Program-made: the position numbers and the translations under genes | Notes under the pieces: model-generated | The model's input: the letters and a program-made list of their open reading frames with translations, nothing else | What the model was told of the DNA's origin: nothing | Database searches by the model: none | Shown here: one piece after another, positions 43,789 through 52,354 of the stretch | How the letters are laid out: each line of letters starts with the position of its first letter | How positions within the stretch are numbered: the stretch's first letter is position 1 | Origin: Pseudomonas sichuanensis | Lineage (GTDB): Bacteria > Pseudomonadota > Gammaproteobacteria > Pseudomonadales > Pseudomonadaceae | DNA: 64,000 bases | Reading direction: 5' to 3' | Assembly: GCF_003231305.1 (NCBI RefSeq) | Contig: NZ_QKVM01000003.1 | Coordinates: 140,718-204,717 of the forward strand

Positions 43789-44847
43789 ATGAACCACGTC
43801 ACCCCGGGCGCACAGATGAAAGTGCGCGGCATCCACAAACGCTTCGGTGCCTTCACCGCGCTCAACGACGTGTCCCTGGACATCGCCGCTGGCGAGCTGG
43901 TGTGCCTGCTCGGCCCCTCGGGCTGCGGCAAGACCACCCTGCTGCGCTGCATCGCCGGCCTGGAACGCCAGGACCGCGGCACCCTGTACATCGGCGATCG
44001 CGACATCTCCGAGCTGCCGCCCCAGGCCCGTGACTACGGCATCCTGTTCCAGTCCTACGCGCTGTTCCCCAACCTCACCGTCGCAGCCAACATCGCCTAC
44101 GGCCTGACCGCCAGCAGCCGTGACCAGGTGCGCGAGCGCGTCAGCGAGATGCTCGAGCTGGTCGGCCTGTCGGGCAGCGAAAAGAAATACCCCGGCCAAC
44201 TCTCCGGCGGCCAGCAGCAACGCGTGGCCCTGGCCCGGGCCCTGGCTCCCCGGCCATCGCTGCTGTTGCTCGACGAACCGATGTCGGCACTCGACGCCCG
44301 GGTTCGCGAGCACCTGTGCACCGAGCTGCGCCAGCTGCAACGCCAACTGGGCATCACCACGCTGATGGTGACCCACAACCAGGACGAGGCCATGCTGATG
44401 GCCGACCGCATCGCCGTGATGAACAACGGCCAGGTCGAGCAGTACGCCACCCCGCAGGCAATCTACGACCAGCCGGCCACGCCGTTCGTCGCCGAGTTCG
44501 TCGGCCAGGGCAACTGGCTGCCGTTCCAGCGCAGCAGCGACAGCCATGCCCAGGTCGGCAGCATGAACATGCGCCTGGCGGCCAACGCCGGCCGTGCCAG
44601 CAGCGGCCGCTTGTTCTGTCGCCCCGAGGCGATCACCGTGAACCCGGTGGTGCACGAGGAAAACCTGTTCCCGGCCAAGGTCCGCGAGATCACCTTCCTC
44701 GGCAACCGCTGCCGCATGAGCTTCGAGCTCAAGGCCCTGCCGGGCCATGCCCTGCTCGCCGAGCTTGCGCCAGAAGCCATGCCGCGCCTGGGCTCGCAGG
44801 ACATCTGGGTGGCCCTGCCACCGCAGAGCCTGCAGGTGTTTGCCTGA
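43789..44847 (+). CDS. Putative 2-aminoethylphosphonate ABC transporter ATP-binding protein
   Basis: A 352-residue ABC ATPase of the Fe3+/spermidine/phosphonate importer group (PhnT-like). The Walker A motif is GPSGCGKTTLLRC, the signature is LSGGQQQRVALAR, Walker B is LLLLDEPMSALDA and the H-loop is MVTHNQDEAM. A C-terminal TOBE domain covers about residues 270-352. The call to 2-aminoethylphosphonate rests on the operon: a fused permease, a binding protein and a PhnZ-type oxygenase follow. Confidence 0.85.
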   Translation: MNHVTPGAQMKVRGIHKRFGAFTALNDVSLDIAAGELVCLLGPSGCGKTTLLRCIAGLERQDRGTLYIGDRDISELPPQARDYGILFQSYALFPNLTVAANIAYGLTASSRDQVRERVSEMLELVGLSGSEKKYPGQLSGGQQQRVALARALAPRPSLLLLDEPMSALDARVREHLCTELRQLQRQLGITTLMVTHNQDEAMLMADRIAVMNNGQVEQYATPQAIYDQPATPFVAEFVGQGNWLPFQRSSDSHAQVGSMNMRLAANAGRASSGRLFCRPEAITVNPVVHEENLFPAKVREITFLGNRCRMSFELKALPGHALLAELAPEAMPRLGSQDIWVALPPQSLQVFA

Positions 44848-44848
44848 G

Positions 44849-46573
44849 ATGGCCGCGCCCATGACCCTGCCCCTGAACACCGCCAAGGCCGCGCCGCGCA
44901 GTGGCGTCGCCTTCGGTGACCGGCTGTTCGTCGTTGGTGGCAAGAGCCTGCTGCTGATCCTGCTGGTGCTGGCGGTGCTGATGCCGTTGCTGGCGATCTT
45001 CTGGAAAGGCTTCAGTGCCGATGCCGGCCAGGGCGGTGGCCTGGTGGCGGCCCGCGAGCTGTTCGCCAGCGCCAACTTCCACTGGCTGCTCGGTAACAGC
45101 CTGTCGGTGGCCTTCACCGTCGCGGCCATCGTCGTGCCGCTGGCCTACCTGTTCGCCTATGCCCTGCAACGCACGCTGATCCCGGCCAAGGGCCTGTGGC
45201 GCGGCATTTCCTTGCTGCCGCTGCTGGCGCCGTCGATGCTGCCGGCCATCGCCCTGGTGTACCTGTTCGGCAACCAGGGCCTGCTGCGCGGGCTGCTCAG
45301 CGACAACATCTACGGCTTCTGGGGCATCGTCCTCGGCGAGGCCATCTACACCTTCCCCCATGCCCTGATGATCCTGCTGTCGGCGCTGTCGCTGGCCGAT
45401 GCCCGGCTGTTCGATGCCGCGTCGAGCATGGGTGCCGGGCCAGCCCGGGCCTTCTTCAGCATCACCTGGCCGGCCACGCGCCAGGCGGTATTCGCCGCGT
45501 TCTGCCTGGTGTTCACCCTGACCATCACCGACTTCGGCGTGCCCGTGGTGGTCGGTGGCGACTATCAGGTGCTGGCGCTGGAAGCCTACAAGGCGGTGGT
45601 CGGCCAGCAACAGTTCGGCCGTGGCGCGCTGATCGGCATGGTGCTGCTGGTGCCGGCCTTGCTCAGCTTTGCTGTCGATGCCTGGCTGCGCCGCCGCCAG
45701 GGCGACGCCATGAGCGGCCGCGCCCAGGTGTTCGAGCCCAAGCCATCCAGGCTGCGCGATGCCTGCTTCCTGGCCCTGGTGCTGGTGGTGTGCGCGGCGT
45801 TGCTGGCGGTGATCGGCATGGCGGTGTATTCGTCGCTGGTCAAGTTCTGGCCCTACAACCTGTCGCTGTCGCTGAACCACTATCAGTTCGACGACACCGC
45901 AGGTGGCGGCTGGCTGGCCTATCGCAACAGCGTGACCATGGCCCTGTGCACCGCGCTGATCGGCAGCGTGATCATCTTCAGCGGCGCCTACCTGATGGAG
46001 AAGACCCAAGGCCAACGCCTGCTCAACCAGGCCCTGCGTCTGCTCAGCTTCATCCCCATGGCCGTGCCCGGCCTGGTACTCGGCCTGGGCTACGTGTTCT
46101 TCTTCAACCTCAACGGCAACCCGCTGCATGTGTTCTACGGCAGCATGGCGCTGCTGGTGGTGTGCACCATCGCCCACTACCTGACCACCGCGCAGATGAC
46201 CGCCACCACCGCGCTGCGCCAGCTCGACGGTGAGTTCGAAGCCGCCGCGCTGTCGCTCAAGGCGCCGCTGTACAAGCATTTCATGCGCGTCACCGTACCG
46301 ATTTGCCTGCCGGCGCTGCTGGACATCACCCGCTACCTGTTCGTCTCGGGCATGACCACCGTGTCGGCGGCGATCTTCCTCTACAGCCCCGACACCATCC
46401 TTGCTGCCGTGGCCGTGCTGAACATGGATGACGCCGGCAACGTTGGCGGCGCCGCCGCCATGTCCACCCTGATCCTGCTCACCAGCGCCGCCGCCTCGCT
46501 GCTGCTGGCCGCGGCTTCACGCGGCCTGCTGCGCCGCTCCCAGGCCTGGCGCCAGCGCGCCCCTGGCCATTGA
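44849..46573 (+). CDS. Putative 2-aminoethylphosphonate ABC transporter permease, two-domain
   Basis: A 574-residue inner-membrane protein with about twelve hydrophobic segments. It is two permease domains fused in one chain, each with an EAA-type loop: DAASSMGAGPARAFFSITWP in the first half and EAAALSLKAPLYKHFMRVTV in the second. This plan is typical of the PhnU2/FbpB type. It starts one base after the ATPase stop codon (MAAPMTL). An ATG at 44861 is an alternative start. It should import a phosphonate, with iron as a less likely substrate. Confidence 0.85.
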   Translation: MAAPMTLPLNTAKAAPRSGVAFGDRLFVVGGKSLLLILLVLAVLMPLLAIFWKGFSADAGQGGGLVAARELFASANFHWLLGNSLSVAFTVAAIVVPLAYLFAYALQRTLIPAKGLWRGISLLPLLAPSMLPAIALVYLFGNQGLLRGLLSDNIYGFWGIVLGEAIYTFPHALMILLSALSLADARLFDAASSMGAGPARAFFSITWPATRQAVFAAFCLVFTLTITDFGVPVVVGGDYQVLALEAYKAVVGQQQFGRGALIGMVLLVPALLSFAVDAWLRRRQGDAMSGRAQVFEPKPSRLRDACFLALVLVVCAALLAVIGMAVYSSLVKFWPYNLSLSLNHYQFDDTAGGGWLAYRNSVTMALCTALIGSVIIFSGAYLMEKTQGQRLLNQALRLLSFIPMAVPGLVLGLGYVFFFNLNGNPLHVFYGSMALLVVCTIAHYLTTAQMTATTALRQLDGEFEAAALSLKAPLYKHFMRVTVPICLPALLDITRYLFVSGMTTVSAAIFLYSPDTILAAVAVLNMDDAGNVGGAAAMSTLILLTSAAASLLLAAASRGLLRRSQAWRQRAPGH

Positions 46574-46603
46574 CCGACTGCCCACAACGATAGGAACCGC
46601 ACC

Positions 46604-47629
46604 ATGTTCAAGCCCCTCGCACTTGCCGCTGCAGTATCCGCCGTGTTCAGCCTGCAGGCCTCGGCTGCCGCCACCCAGCTGACCGTCTACACGGCCCTTG
46701 AGGCCGAGCAGCTCAAGAGCTACAAGCAGGCCTTCGAGAAGGCCAACCCGGACATCGAGATCAAGTGGGTACGTGACTCCACCGGCATCATCACCGCCAA
46801 GCTGCTGGCCGAAAAAGACCGCCCGCAGGCCGACGCGGTATGGGGCCTGGCGGCCTCCAGCCTGGCCATCCTCGACCAGAACGGCATGCTCGACGCCTAC
46901 GCGCCCAAGGACCTGGGCAAGATCTCGCCCAACTACCGCGACGCCGCCAACCCGCCGGCCTGGGTGGGCATGGACGTGTGGGCTGCGACCATCTGCTTCA
47001 ACACGGTCGAAGCCGAGAAACAGGGCCTGAGCAAGCCGCTGAGTTGGCAAGACCTGACCAAGCCCGAGTACAAGGGCAAGATCGTCATGCCCAACCCGGC
47101 CTCGTCCGGCACCGGCTTCCTGGATGTCAGCGCCTGGCTGCAGACCTTCGGCGAACCCCAGGGCTGGGCCTACATGGACGCCCTGCACCAGAACATTGGC
47201 CAGTACGTTCATTCCGGCTCCAAGCCGTGCAAGCTGGCCGCCGCCGGCGAGTTCCCGATCGGTATCTCGTTCGAGTACCCGGCCGTGCAGCTCAAGCGCC
47301 AGGGCGCGCCGCTGGACATCGTGCTGCCGAAGGAAGGCCTGGGCTGGGAGATCGAGGCCACCGCCGTGATCAAGGGTTCGCCGAAGGCCGATGCGGCCAG
47401 GCGCCTTGCAGATTTTTCCGCCAGCCCCGCCGCGATGGAGCTATACAAAGAGAACTTCGCCGTGCTCGCCGCGCCGGGCATTGCCAAGCCCCAGACCGAG
47501 TTGCCGGCGGACTACGAGCAGCGCCTGATCAAGAACGACTTCGCCTGGGCTTCGAAGAACCGCGACGAGATCCTCAGCGAATGGCGCAAGCGCTATGACG
47601 GCAAGTCGGAGAAAGTCGCCCAGCAGTGA
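46604..47629 (+). CDS. Putative 2-aminoethylphosphonate-binding periplasmic protein
   Basis: A 341-residue periplasmic binding protein with a signal peptide ending SAA/ATQLTVYTALE. The mature part has the family-1 iron/phosphonate plan: NPDIEIKWVRDSTGIITAKL, then ASSGTGFLDVSAWLQTFG and GISFEYPAVQLKRQGAPLDI. Close relatives bind ferric ion or 2-aminoethylphosphonate. The PhnZ-type oxygenase after it favours a phosphonate. It lies 30 bases after the permease gene, in the same operon. Confidence 0.84.
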   Translation: MFKPLALAAAVSAVFSLQASAAATQLTVYTALEAEQLKSYKQAFEKANPDIEIKWVRDSTGIITAKLLAEKDRPQADAVWGLAASSLAILDQNGMLDAYAPKDLGKISPNYRDAANPPAWVGMDVWAATICFNTVEAEKQGLSKPLSWQDLTKPEYKGKIVMPNPASSGTGFLDVSAWLQTFGEPQGWAYMDALHQNIGQYVHSGSKPCKLAAAGEFPIGISFEYPAVQLKRQGAPLDIVLPKEGLGWEIEATAVIKGSPKADAARRLADFSASPAAMELYKENFAVLAAPGIAKPQTELPADYEQRLIKNDFAWASKNRDEILSEWRKRYDGKSEKVAQQ

Positions 47630-47636
47630 GGGCCCC

Positions 47637-47746
47637 ATCGCGGGGCAAGCCCGCTCCCACGGGCGTGGACTGTCCCCAAGGGTTGGATTGGTGTCCAATT
47701 TTCAGGGGGAGTCCAGGTGTCGTGGGAGCGGGCTTGCCCCGCGATG
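47637..47746. repeat. REP pair enclosing a nested palindrome
   Basis: ATCGCGGGGCAAGCCCGCTC and its reverse complement form the outer pair. Between them, GGACTGTCCCC and GGGGGAGTCC form a second imperfect arm pair, and GGATTGG-TGT-CCAATT a third hairpin. The element stands between the binding-protein gene and the PhnZ-type gene. Confidence 0.8.
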
Positions 47747-47767
47747 ACGTCATCAAAGGAAAACACG

Positions 47768-48319
47768 ATGCCCAATTCGCACCAGACCATCGATAACACC
47801 TTCGCTCTCTATGAACACCACGGCAGCGCCGACTACATCGGCGAAGCCATCACCCAGCTCGAGCACATGTCCCAGGCCGCGCAACTGGCCATGGCCGAAG
47901 GCTACGACGACGAAGTGGTGCTGGCGGCGTTCTTCCACGACATCGGCCACTTGCTGGGTGAAGGCGAAGCCAGCATGGGCGGCTATGGTGTGGTCAGCCA
48001 CGAACGCCTGGGCGCCGAATACCTGCGCCGTGCCGGCTTCGGCGAGCGCATGGCGCGCCTGGTGGAGTACCACGTCGAGGCCAAGCGCTACCTGACCCTG
48101 CGCAAGCCGGGGTATTACGACCGGCTGAGCGAGGCCAGTCGACGCACGCTGGGGTATCAGGGTGGGGTGATGAGCGATGCCGAGGCGGATGCGTTCGAGG
48201 GGGATCCGCTGTTTGCGGTGAGCCTGCGGATGCGCGAGTGGGATGAGTTGGCCAAGGAGGTCGGGGTGCCGGTGATGGACCTGATGGTGCTGAAGCAGAA
48301 GGCCTTGGCATTGCTCTGA
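47768..48319 (+). CDS. phnZ: PhnZ-type HD-domain diiron oxygenase (phosphonate degradation)
   Basis: A 183-residue HD-domain oxygenase. All residues known as iron ligands in PhnZ have counterparts: His33, His57-Asp58 (FFHDIGH), His78 (VSHERLG), His102 (VEYHVEAKRYL) and Asp159 (REWDELA). Tyr23, Glu26 and Lys106 match the PhnZ lid and substrate residues. PhnZ uses a mixed-valence diiron centre and O2 to split (R)-1-hydroxy-2-aminoethylphosphonate into glycine and phosphate. The usual partner PhnY, which makes that substrate, is not in the window. TmpB, which acts on the trimethylated analogue, is an alternative. The ATG at 47768 has AAAGGAAAA upstream. Confidence 0.88.
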   Translation: MPNSHQTIDNTFALYEHHGSADYIGEAITQLEHMSQAAQLAMAEGYDDEVVLAAFFHDIGHLLGEGEASMGGYGVVSHERLGAEYLRRAGFGERMARLVEYHVEAKRYLTLRKPGYYDRLSEASRRTLGYQGGVMSDAEADAFEGDPLFAVSLRMREWDELAKEVGVPVMDLMVLKQKALALL

Positions 48320-48344
48320 GGCTTTAATGGCCTGCGCCGGCCTC

Positions 48345-48426
48345 TTCGCGGGTAAACCCGCTCCCACAGGATCTCGTTGCGCTCAAAAGTAGCAGTGAAC
48401 CTGTGGGAGCGGGCTTGCCCCGCGAT
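48345..48426. repeat. REP pair of two different core types
   Basis: TTCGCGGGTAAACCCGCTCC (TTTACCC type) faces GGAGCGGGCTTGCCCCGCGA (CTTGCCCC type). All but two or three other pairs in the window join copies of the same type. Confidence 0.8.
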
Positions 48427-48430
48427 GGGC

Positions 48431-49795
48431 CTAAAGGTCGGCCACCAACGCCTCCAGTTGCTCCTGGCGCTCCGGCTGATTCACCTTGGCCCCCGGATTG
48501 AGCGTCGACCACTGCGGATGCGCCCGCGCCTTGCTCAGCGCCTCGGGCAGCTTGCCTTCGCGCCAGGCCTTCTCGTCCAGCGTGCCCAGGCGAATGCTGT
48601 CCTGCGCCGCGTGTCCGCGGCTATCCAGCGCCACCATCAACTGCTGCTGACGCAGCGCCAGCAGGCGCAGCACGGTGTCATCCACCGTCAATTCCCGCTG
48701 GCCCTTGAGCTTGCCCATCAACCGCGCGCCATAGTTGCGCGCCGTTTGCAGCGCGCCGCCGGCAATGGCCCCGGCCAGCGCCGCGGCGCCCAGGGTCAGG
48801 CCGCCGACCAGCAGATCGACGCCGGCGCCGGCCGCTGCACCGGCAGCCACCCCGCTGCCCAGGCGCACGCCCAGCAACTTCAAGGTTTCCGGATTGAACA
48901 GGTCATCGCCCCAGCGGCCATCCAGCAATGGCAGGTCACCGGCATTGGCATCTTCGCGGCGGAAGGCATAGAGCTTGAGCAGCGCCTCGACACAGCGCTG
49001 CTCGCGCTGGCGTACGTCTCGGCGCAAGGCCTCGATGGCCTTGGCTTCTTCGGCGGGCTCGACACTGCGCCGGCAGGCGGCGCAATCGAGCAGCAATTCG
49101 GCGATCAGGCGTTTGCCGCTGTGCTGGCGGGCCAGGCGCTGCGCCTGCTGGTCGTCGATCAGCCGCTGCAGGGCCGGGCGGGCCTCTTCCAGCAACAGGG
49201 CGAGGCTTTCGTAGAGGCGCCGTTCGCCGTCCTCTGGCGGGGCCACGCTGTCGAACCGCACCAGCGCGTGCAGGCCCAGCCGCGCCAGGGCTTCGCGCCA
49301 CTGCGGCTCGCGGTGCTGGTGGCTGGCGACGAAGTTGAGCACCGGCAGCAGTGGCTTGCCGCAACCGGCCAGCACCTCCAGCTCGTCGCGATACTTGGCT
49401 AGCACCGGCTCGCGGGCGTCGATCACGTACAGCCCGGCGTTGCTCGCCAGCAACTGGCGCAGCACCTTGGCTTCCTGTTCGAAGCGTTGGCGCGCCTCGC
49501 TGCCCTGGAGGAATCGCTCCAGCCGGGCCGGGCCGTCCAGCCGCTCGCCCGGCCGCTCGAGGCGTTCGAGGTAGTCGAGCAGGGCGATGGCGTCTTCCAG
49601 GCCGGGGGTGTCGTACAGCTCCAGCAGCGGCTCGCCGTCCACCGACAGGCGCGCGCCTTCGACATGGCGGGTGGTGCTGGGGCGGTGCGAGACCTCGCCA
49701 AAGCCGACATCGCGGGTCAGGGTGCGCAGCAGCGAGGTCTTGCCGACGTTGGTGTGGCCGACCACGGCCAGTTTCAGGGGCTCAGTCATGGCCAT
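48431..49795 (-). CDS. DUF3482 GTPase
   Basis: A 454-residue protein with an Era-like GTPase domain at the N-terminus. The P-loop is VVGHTNVGKTSLLRTL and the G3 motif is LYDTPGLED. The G4 site reads VLNFVASH and is not a standard NKxD. The DUF3482 C-terminal part (about 290-370) has a glycine/alanine-rich hydrophobic stretch (SGVAAGAAAGAGVDLLVGGL and GAAALAGAIAGGAL) that may enter the membrane. It overlaps the DUF2868 gene by 14 bases, and the two occur together in pseudomonads. The function is unknown. Confidence 0.82.
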   Translation of the reverse strand: MAMTEPLKLAVVGHTNVGKTSLLRTLTRDVGFGEVSHRPSTTRHVEGARLSVDGEPLLELYDTPGLEDAIALLDYLERLERPGERLDGPARLERFLQGSEARQRFEQEAKVLRQLLASNAGLYVIDAREPVLAKYRDELEVLAGCGKPLLPVLNFVASHQHREPQWREALARLGLHALVRFDSVAPPEDGERRLYESLALLLEEARPALQRLIDDQQAQRLARQHSGKRLIAELLLDCAACRRSVEPAEEAKAIEALRRDVRQREQRCVEALLKLYAFRREDANAGDLPLLDGRWGDDLFNPETLKLLGVRLGSGVAAGAAAGAGVDLLVGGLTLGAAALAGAIAGGALQTARNYGARLMGKLKGQRELTVDDTVLRLLALRQQQLMVALDSRGHAAQDSIRLGTLDEKAWREGKLPEALSKARAHPQWSTLNPGAKVNQPERQEQLEALVADL

Positions 49796-51173
49796 GCTCC
49801 AGCCAGGTCAGCGGCGAGGTGTCGGCGTGGGGCAGGCCCAGGCGGTCGAGGGCGTCGTGCCAGTCGCCCAGGCGCGCGGCGTCCAGCGCCTGGCCGGGTT
49901 GTGGCTGGAGCAGCCAGATGCGCGTGGCGCCGGCATTGCGCGCCAGCTCCGCGAGCAGCGCCAGGCTGCCACGGTCCGGTGAACGGCGCGGATCACAGGC
50001 GATGGCCAGGCGCGCCGGGGGGAAGCGGCCGAGCTGTTCGAGCAGTTTGTTGCGCGATTCGCGGCTGTCGAGCACGCCGGCGTTGGTCACGCCTTGCGGC
50101 AGGGCTGGCGGCCAGGGCTGCTGATCGTCCAGCTCCAGGCCCACCAGCAGGGCGCCGCTGCTGCCGCTGTCCAGTTGCCCGGCCTCGAACCGCGGGAGCG
50201 CCTCCGGGGCCGCGTCCTGCACGCCGATCCGCTCGCTGCGTGGCATCAGCGCTTCACGCAACTGCGCATAGCCGGGCAGGTTGAGGTCCAGGGCCAGCCG
50301 CCCGCGGCCCTGGCGCCAGCGCCACAGGCACAGCGCGGCCAGCGCCAGGCGCGGCAACAGGCCGTAGACCAGCACCACGCCGAGCAGCCAGCTGGCCCAG
50401 GCCTGGCGCGCCAGGTCGAGGGCCGGCAGGGTGTCGCCGCTGGCGCGGATCATGGCCTCGTCCGGCACGGCGAAGCCCAGTACCGAGGGCAGGGCGCCGA
50501 GGGCATGGGTGAGGGCGATGAAGGGTTCGGCGGCGAGCAGCGTGGTTTCCCAGACGAAGCCGTAGCGCCGGGTCGCCAGCAACGCCAGCAACATGCCCAG
50601 CGCCGCCAGCATCGCCAACAGCCACAGGCCATGCACCAGGGCACCGAGCAGCCAGCGGTTCAGGCGCTGGCGCTGCAACAGCACCAGCAGCGCCGGGGCC
50701 AGTTGCGCGGCCTTGGCATCACGGGCCAGGCGTTCGCTCAACCACAACCACAGGCGGCCCAGTGTTGCGCCCTGTTCGCCGGCGTAGAAAAAGCCGATGG
50801 CCCAACCGGCCAGCAACACCAGGTTGAGCCCGAGCAGGCTGCCCAGGGCCCAGAACACGTTCACCGGGCGCTGGCCGTCGCCCAGCGCCGCCAGGCCCAG
50901 GCCGGCGCCGCTGAACAGGGCCAGCACCAGCAACGCCATCAATGCCAGGCGGGCGCCTTGCTTCCAGTGGCGCAGCGCCTCGGCCATACGATCGCGTTCG
51001 GCCAGCCACAGGGCGCGGGTTTCGATGCGGCTGGCCAGGTCGCCACCCTGCTGGCGGGCGCGGCGGTTGGCTTCCTGGTCCTCCAGGGGGCCGGCGTGTT
51101 CTTCGCGCAGGCGCACCGCTTCGGTGAGCCATTGCTTGTCCAGTTCAGTCAGTGCAGTCACAAGCTCGTCCAT
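49782..51173 (-). CDS. DUF2868 membrane protein
   Basis: A 463-residue protein with several hydrophobic segments in its middle: LALMALLVLALFSGAGLGLA, then LNLVLLAGWAIGFFYAG, then LLGALVHGLWLLAMLAALGM and SWLLGVVLVYGLLPRLALAA. A soluble C-terminal domain follows (about 330-463, GALLVGLELDDQQPWP, LAIACDPRRSPDRG). This is the DUF2868 plan. It is probably a membrane partner of the DUF3482 GTPase, whose gene starts inside its last codons. The start at 51173 follows family similarity and lies 54 bases from divergent folA. Confidence 0.8.
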   Translation of the reverse strand: MDELVTALTELDKQWLTEAVRLREEHAGPLEDQEANRRARQQGGDLASRIETRALWLAERDRMAEALRHWKQGARLALMALLVLALFSGAGLGLAALGDGQRPVNVFWALGSLLGLNLVLLAGWAIGFFYAGEQGATLGRLWLWLSERLARDAKAAQLAPALLVLLQRQRLNRWLLGALVHGLWLLAMLAALGMLLALLATRRYGFVWETTLLAAEPFIALTHALGALPSVLGFAVPDEAMIRASGDTLPALDLARQAWASWLLGVVLVYGLLPRLALAALCLWRWRQGRGRLALDLNLPGYAQLREALMPRSERIGVQDAAPEALPRFEAGQLDSGSSGALLVGLELDDQQPWPPALPQGVTNAGVLDSRESRNKLLEQLGRFPPARLAIACDPRRSPDRGSLALLAELARNAGATRIWLLQPQPGQALDAARLGDWHDALDRLGLPHADTSPLTWLEHGHD

Positions 51174-51227
51174 TGCACAGGTCAGGGCGCAAGCATAACC
51201 CACGTGCCCGGTGCTATCCTCGCCGCC

Positions 51228-51746
51228 ATGACTACCTCACTCCCCCTCAGCCTGATCGCGGCCCTCGCCGAGAACCGTGTGATCGGCATCGACAACACCA
51301 TGCCCTGGCACCTGCCGGGGGACTTCAAGTACTTCAAGGCCACCACCCTGGGCAAGCCGATCATCATGGGGCGCAAGACCTGGGATTCGCTGGGCCGGCC
51401 GTTGCCCGGGCGGCTGAACATCGTGGTCAGCCGCCAGCCTGGGCTGCAACTGGCCGGTGCCGAGGTGTTCGCGTCGCTGGAAGCCGCGCTGGTACGCGCC
51501 GAGCAGTGGGCCCGGGAGCAGGGCGTCGAGGAGCTGATGCTGATCGGCGGCGCGCAGCTCTACGGCCAGGCGCTGGAAAAAGGGCTGGTGAGTCGCATGT
51601 ACCTGACCCGGGTCGAGCTGTCGCCTCAGGGCGATGCCTGGTTCCCCGAGTACGACCCGGGGCAGTGGCAACTGGCATCGAGCCAGGCCCAGGCCGCCGA
51701 GGGCGAGGGCCCGGTCTACCATTTCGAAGTCTGGGATAAACGCTGA
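51228..51746 (+). CDS. folA: Dihydrofolate reductase FolA
   Basis: A 172-residue NADPH-dependent enzyme that regenerates tetrahydrofolate after ThyA has acted. The active-site motif is NTMPWHLPGDFKYFK, with Asp32 as the proton donor. IMGRKTWDSLGRPLPGR is the nucleotide-binding part and ELMLIGGAQLYGQAL follows. The start ATG at 51228 (MTTSLPLSLI) fits the family. The longer open frame upstream is antisense to the DUF2868 gene and is not coding. Confidence 0.96.
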   Translation: MTTSLPLSLIAALAENRVIGIDNTMPWHLPGDFKYFKATTLGKPIIMGRKTWDSLGRPLPGRLNIVVSRQPGLQLAGAEVFASLEAALVRAEQWAREQGVEELMLIGGAQLYGQALEKGLVSRMYLTRVELSPQGDAWFPEYDPGQWQLASSQAQAAEGEGPVYHFEVWDKR

Positions 51747-51820
51747 TCAGCAGCAATTGCGAATTTATCTCATCCTCTGCTAGCGTGCGCACCTCTTGAG
51801 ACCTAGAGCCAGGATGTGCC

Positions 51821-52354
51821 GTGTCTTCATGGAACAAGCAGATCGCCCGGCTGTTCACCGAGCACAAGAAGGCCCTTGAGGCCTTCGTGGCCCGGCGCAC
51901 CGGCAATGCGCAGGTGGCCGCCGACCTGACCCAGGAGTCTTTCCTGCGGCTGGCGCGGCTGCCTGCCGACAAGCAGATCGACAACCTGTCGGCTTTTCTG
52001 TTCACCATCGCCAGCAACCTGGTGCGCGACCACCAGCGCCAGGCCATTCGCCGTGAGCGCCTGGACGCCGGCGAGCCGAGCGAGGAGCTGGCCAGCGAAG
52101 CACCCGCCGCCGAAGACCAGTTGGCCGCACAGCAGGAGCAAGCCTTGATGCAGGCCGCTATCCAGGCCTTGCCCGAGGCGACCCGGCACATCTTCCTGCT
52201 CTATCATGTCGACGGTTGCACCTACCGCGAAATCGGCGAGCGCATGAACACCACGCCTCGCAGTGTCGAATACCAGCTGCGCAAGGCGCTGCTCGACTGC
52301 CGTGCCTTCATCAAGGCACAGCTGGCCGGCGACGGGGGGAGGCAACGCCCATGA
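51821..52354 (+). CDS. ECF sigma factor, FecI/PvdS-like iron-starvation type
   Basis: A 177-residue extracytoplasmic-function sigma factor. Region 2 is seen in LEAFVARRTGNAQVAADLTQ and ESFLRLARLP. Region 4 is seen in LPEATRHIFLLYHVDGCTYR with EIGERMNTTPRSVEYQLRKA. It should transcribe the receptor gene downstream once the siderophore is bound outside. The GTG start at 51821 has AGGA eight bases upstream. Its stop overlaps the FecR start by 4 nt (ATGA), so the pair is translationally coupled. Confidence 0.93.
   Translation: MSSWNKQIARLFTEHKKALEAFVARRTGNAQVAADLTQESFLRLARLPADKQIDNLSAFLFTIASNLVRDHQRQAIRRERLDAGEPSEELASEAPAAEDQLAAQQEQALMQAAIQALPEATRHIFLLYHVDGCTYREIGERMNTTPRSVEYQLRKALLDCRAFIKAQLAGDGGRQRP

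Noticed and set aside
50094..51227. Long N-terminal extension of folA
   Set aside because: The extension is antisense to the DUF2868 gene, and the normal FolA start is at 51228.
51753..51771. Possible Fur box before the ECF sigma gene
   Set aside because: Only about 10 of 19 bases match the consensus, which is near what AT-rich DNA gives by chance.
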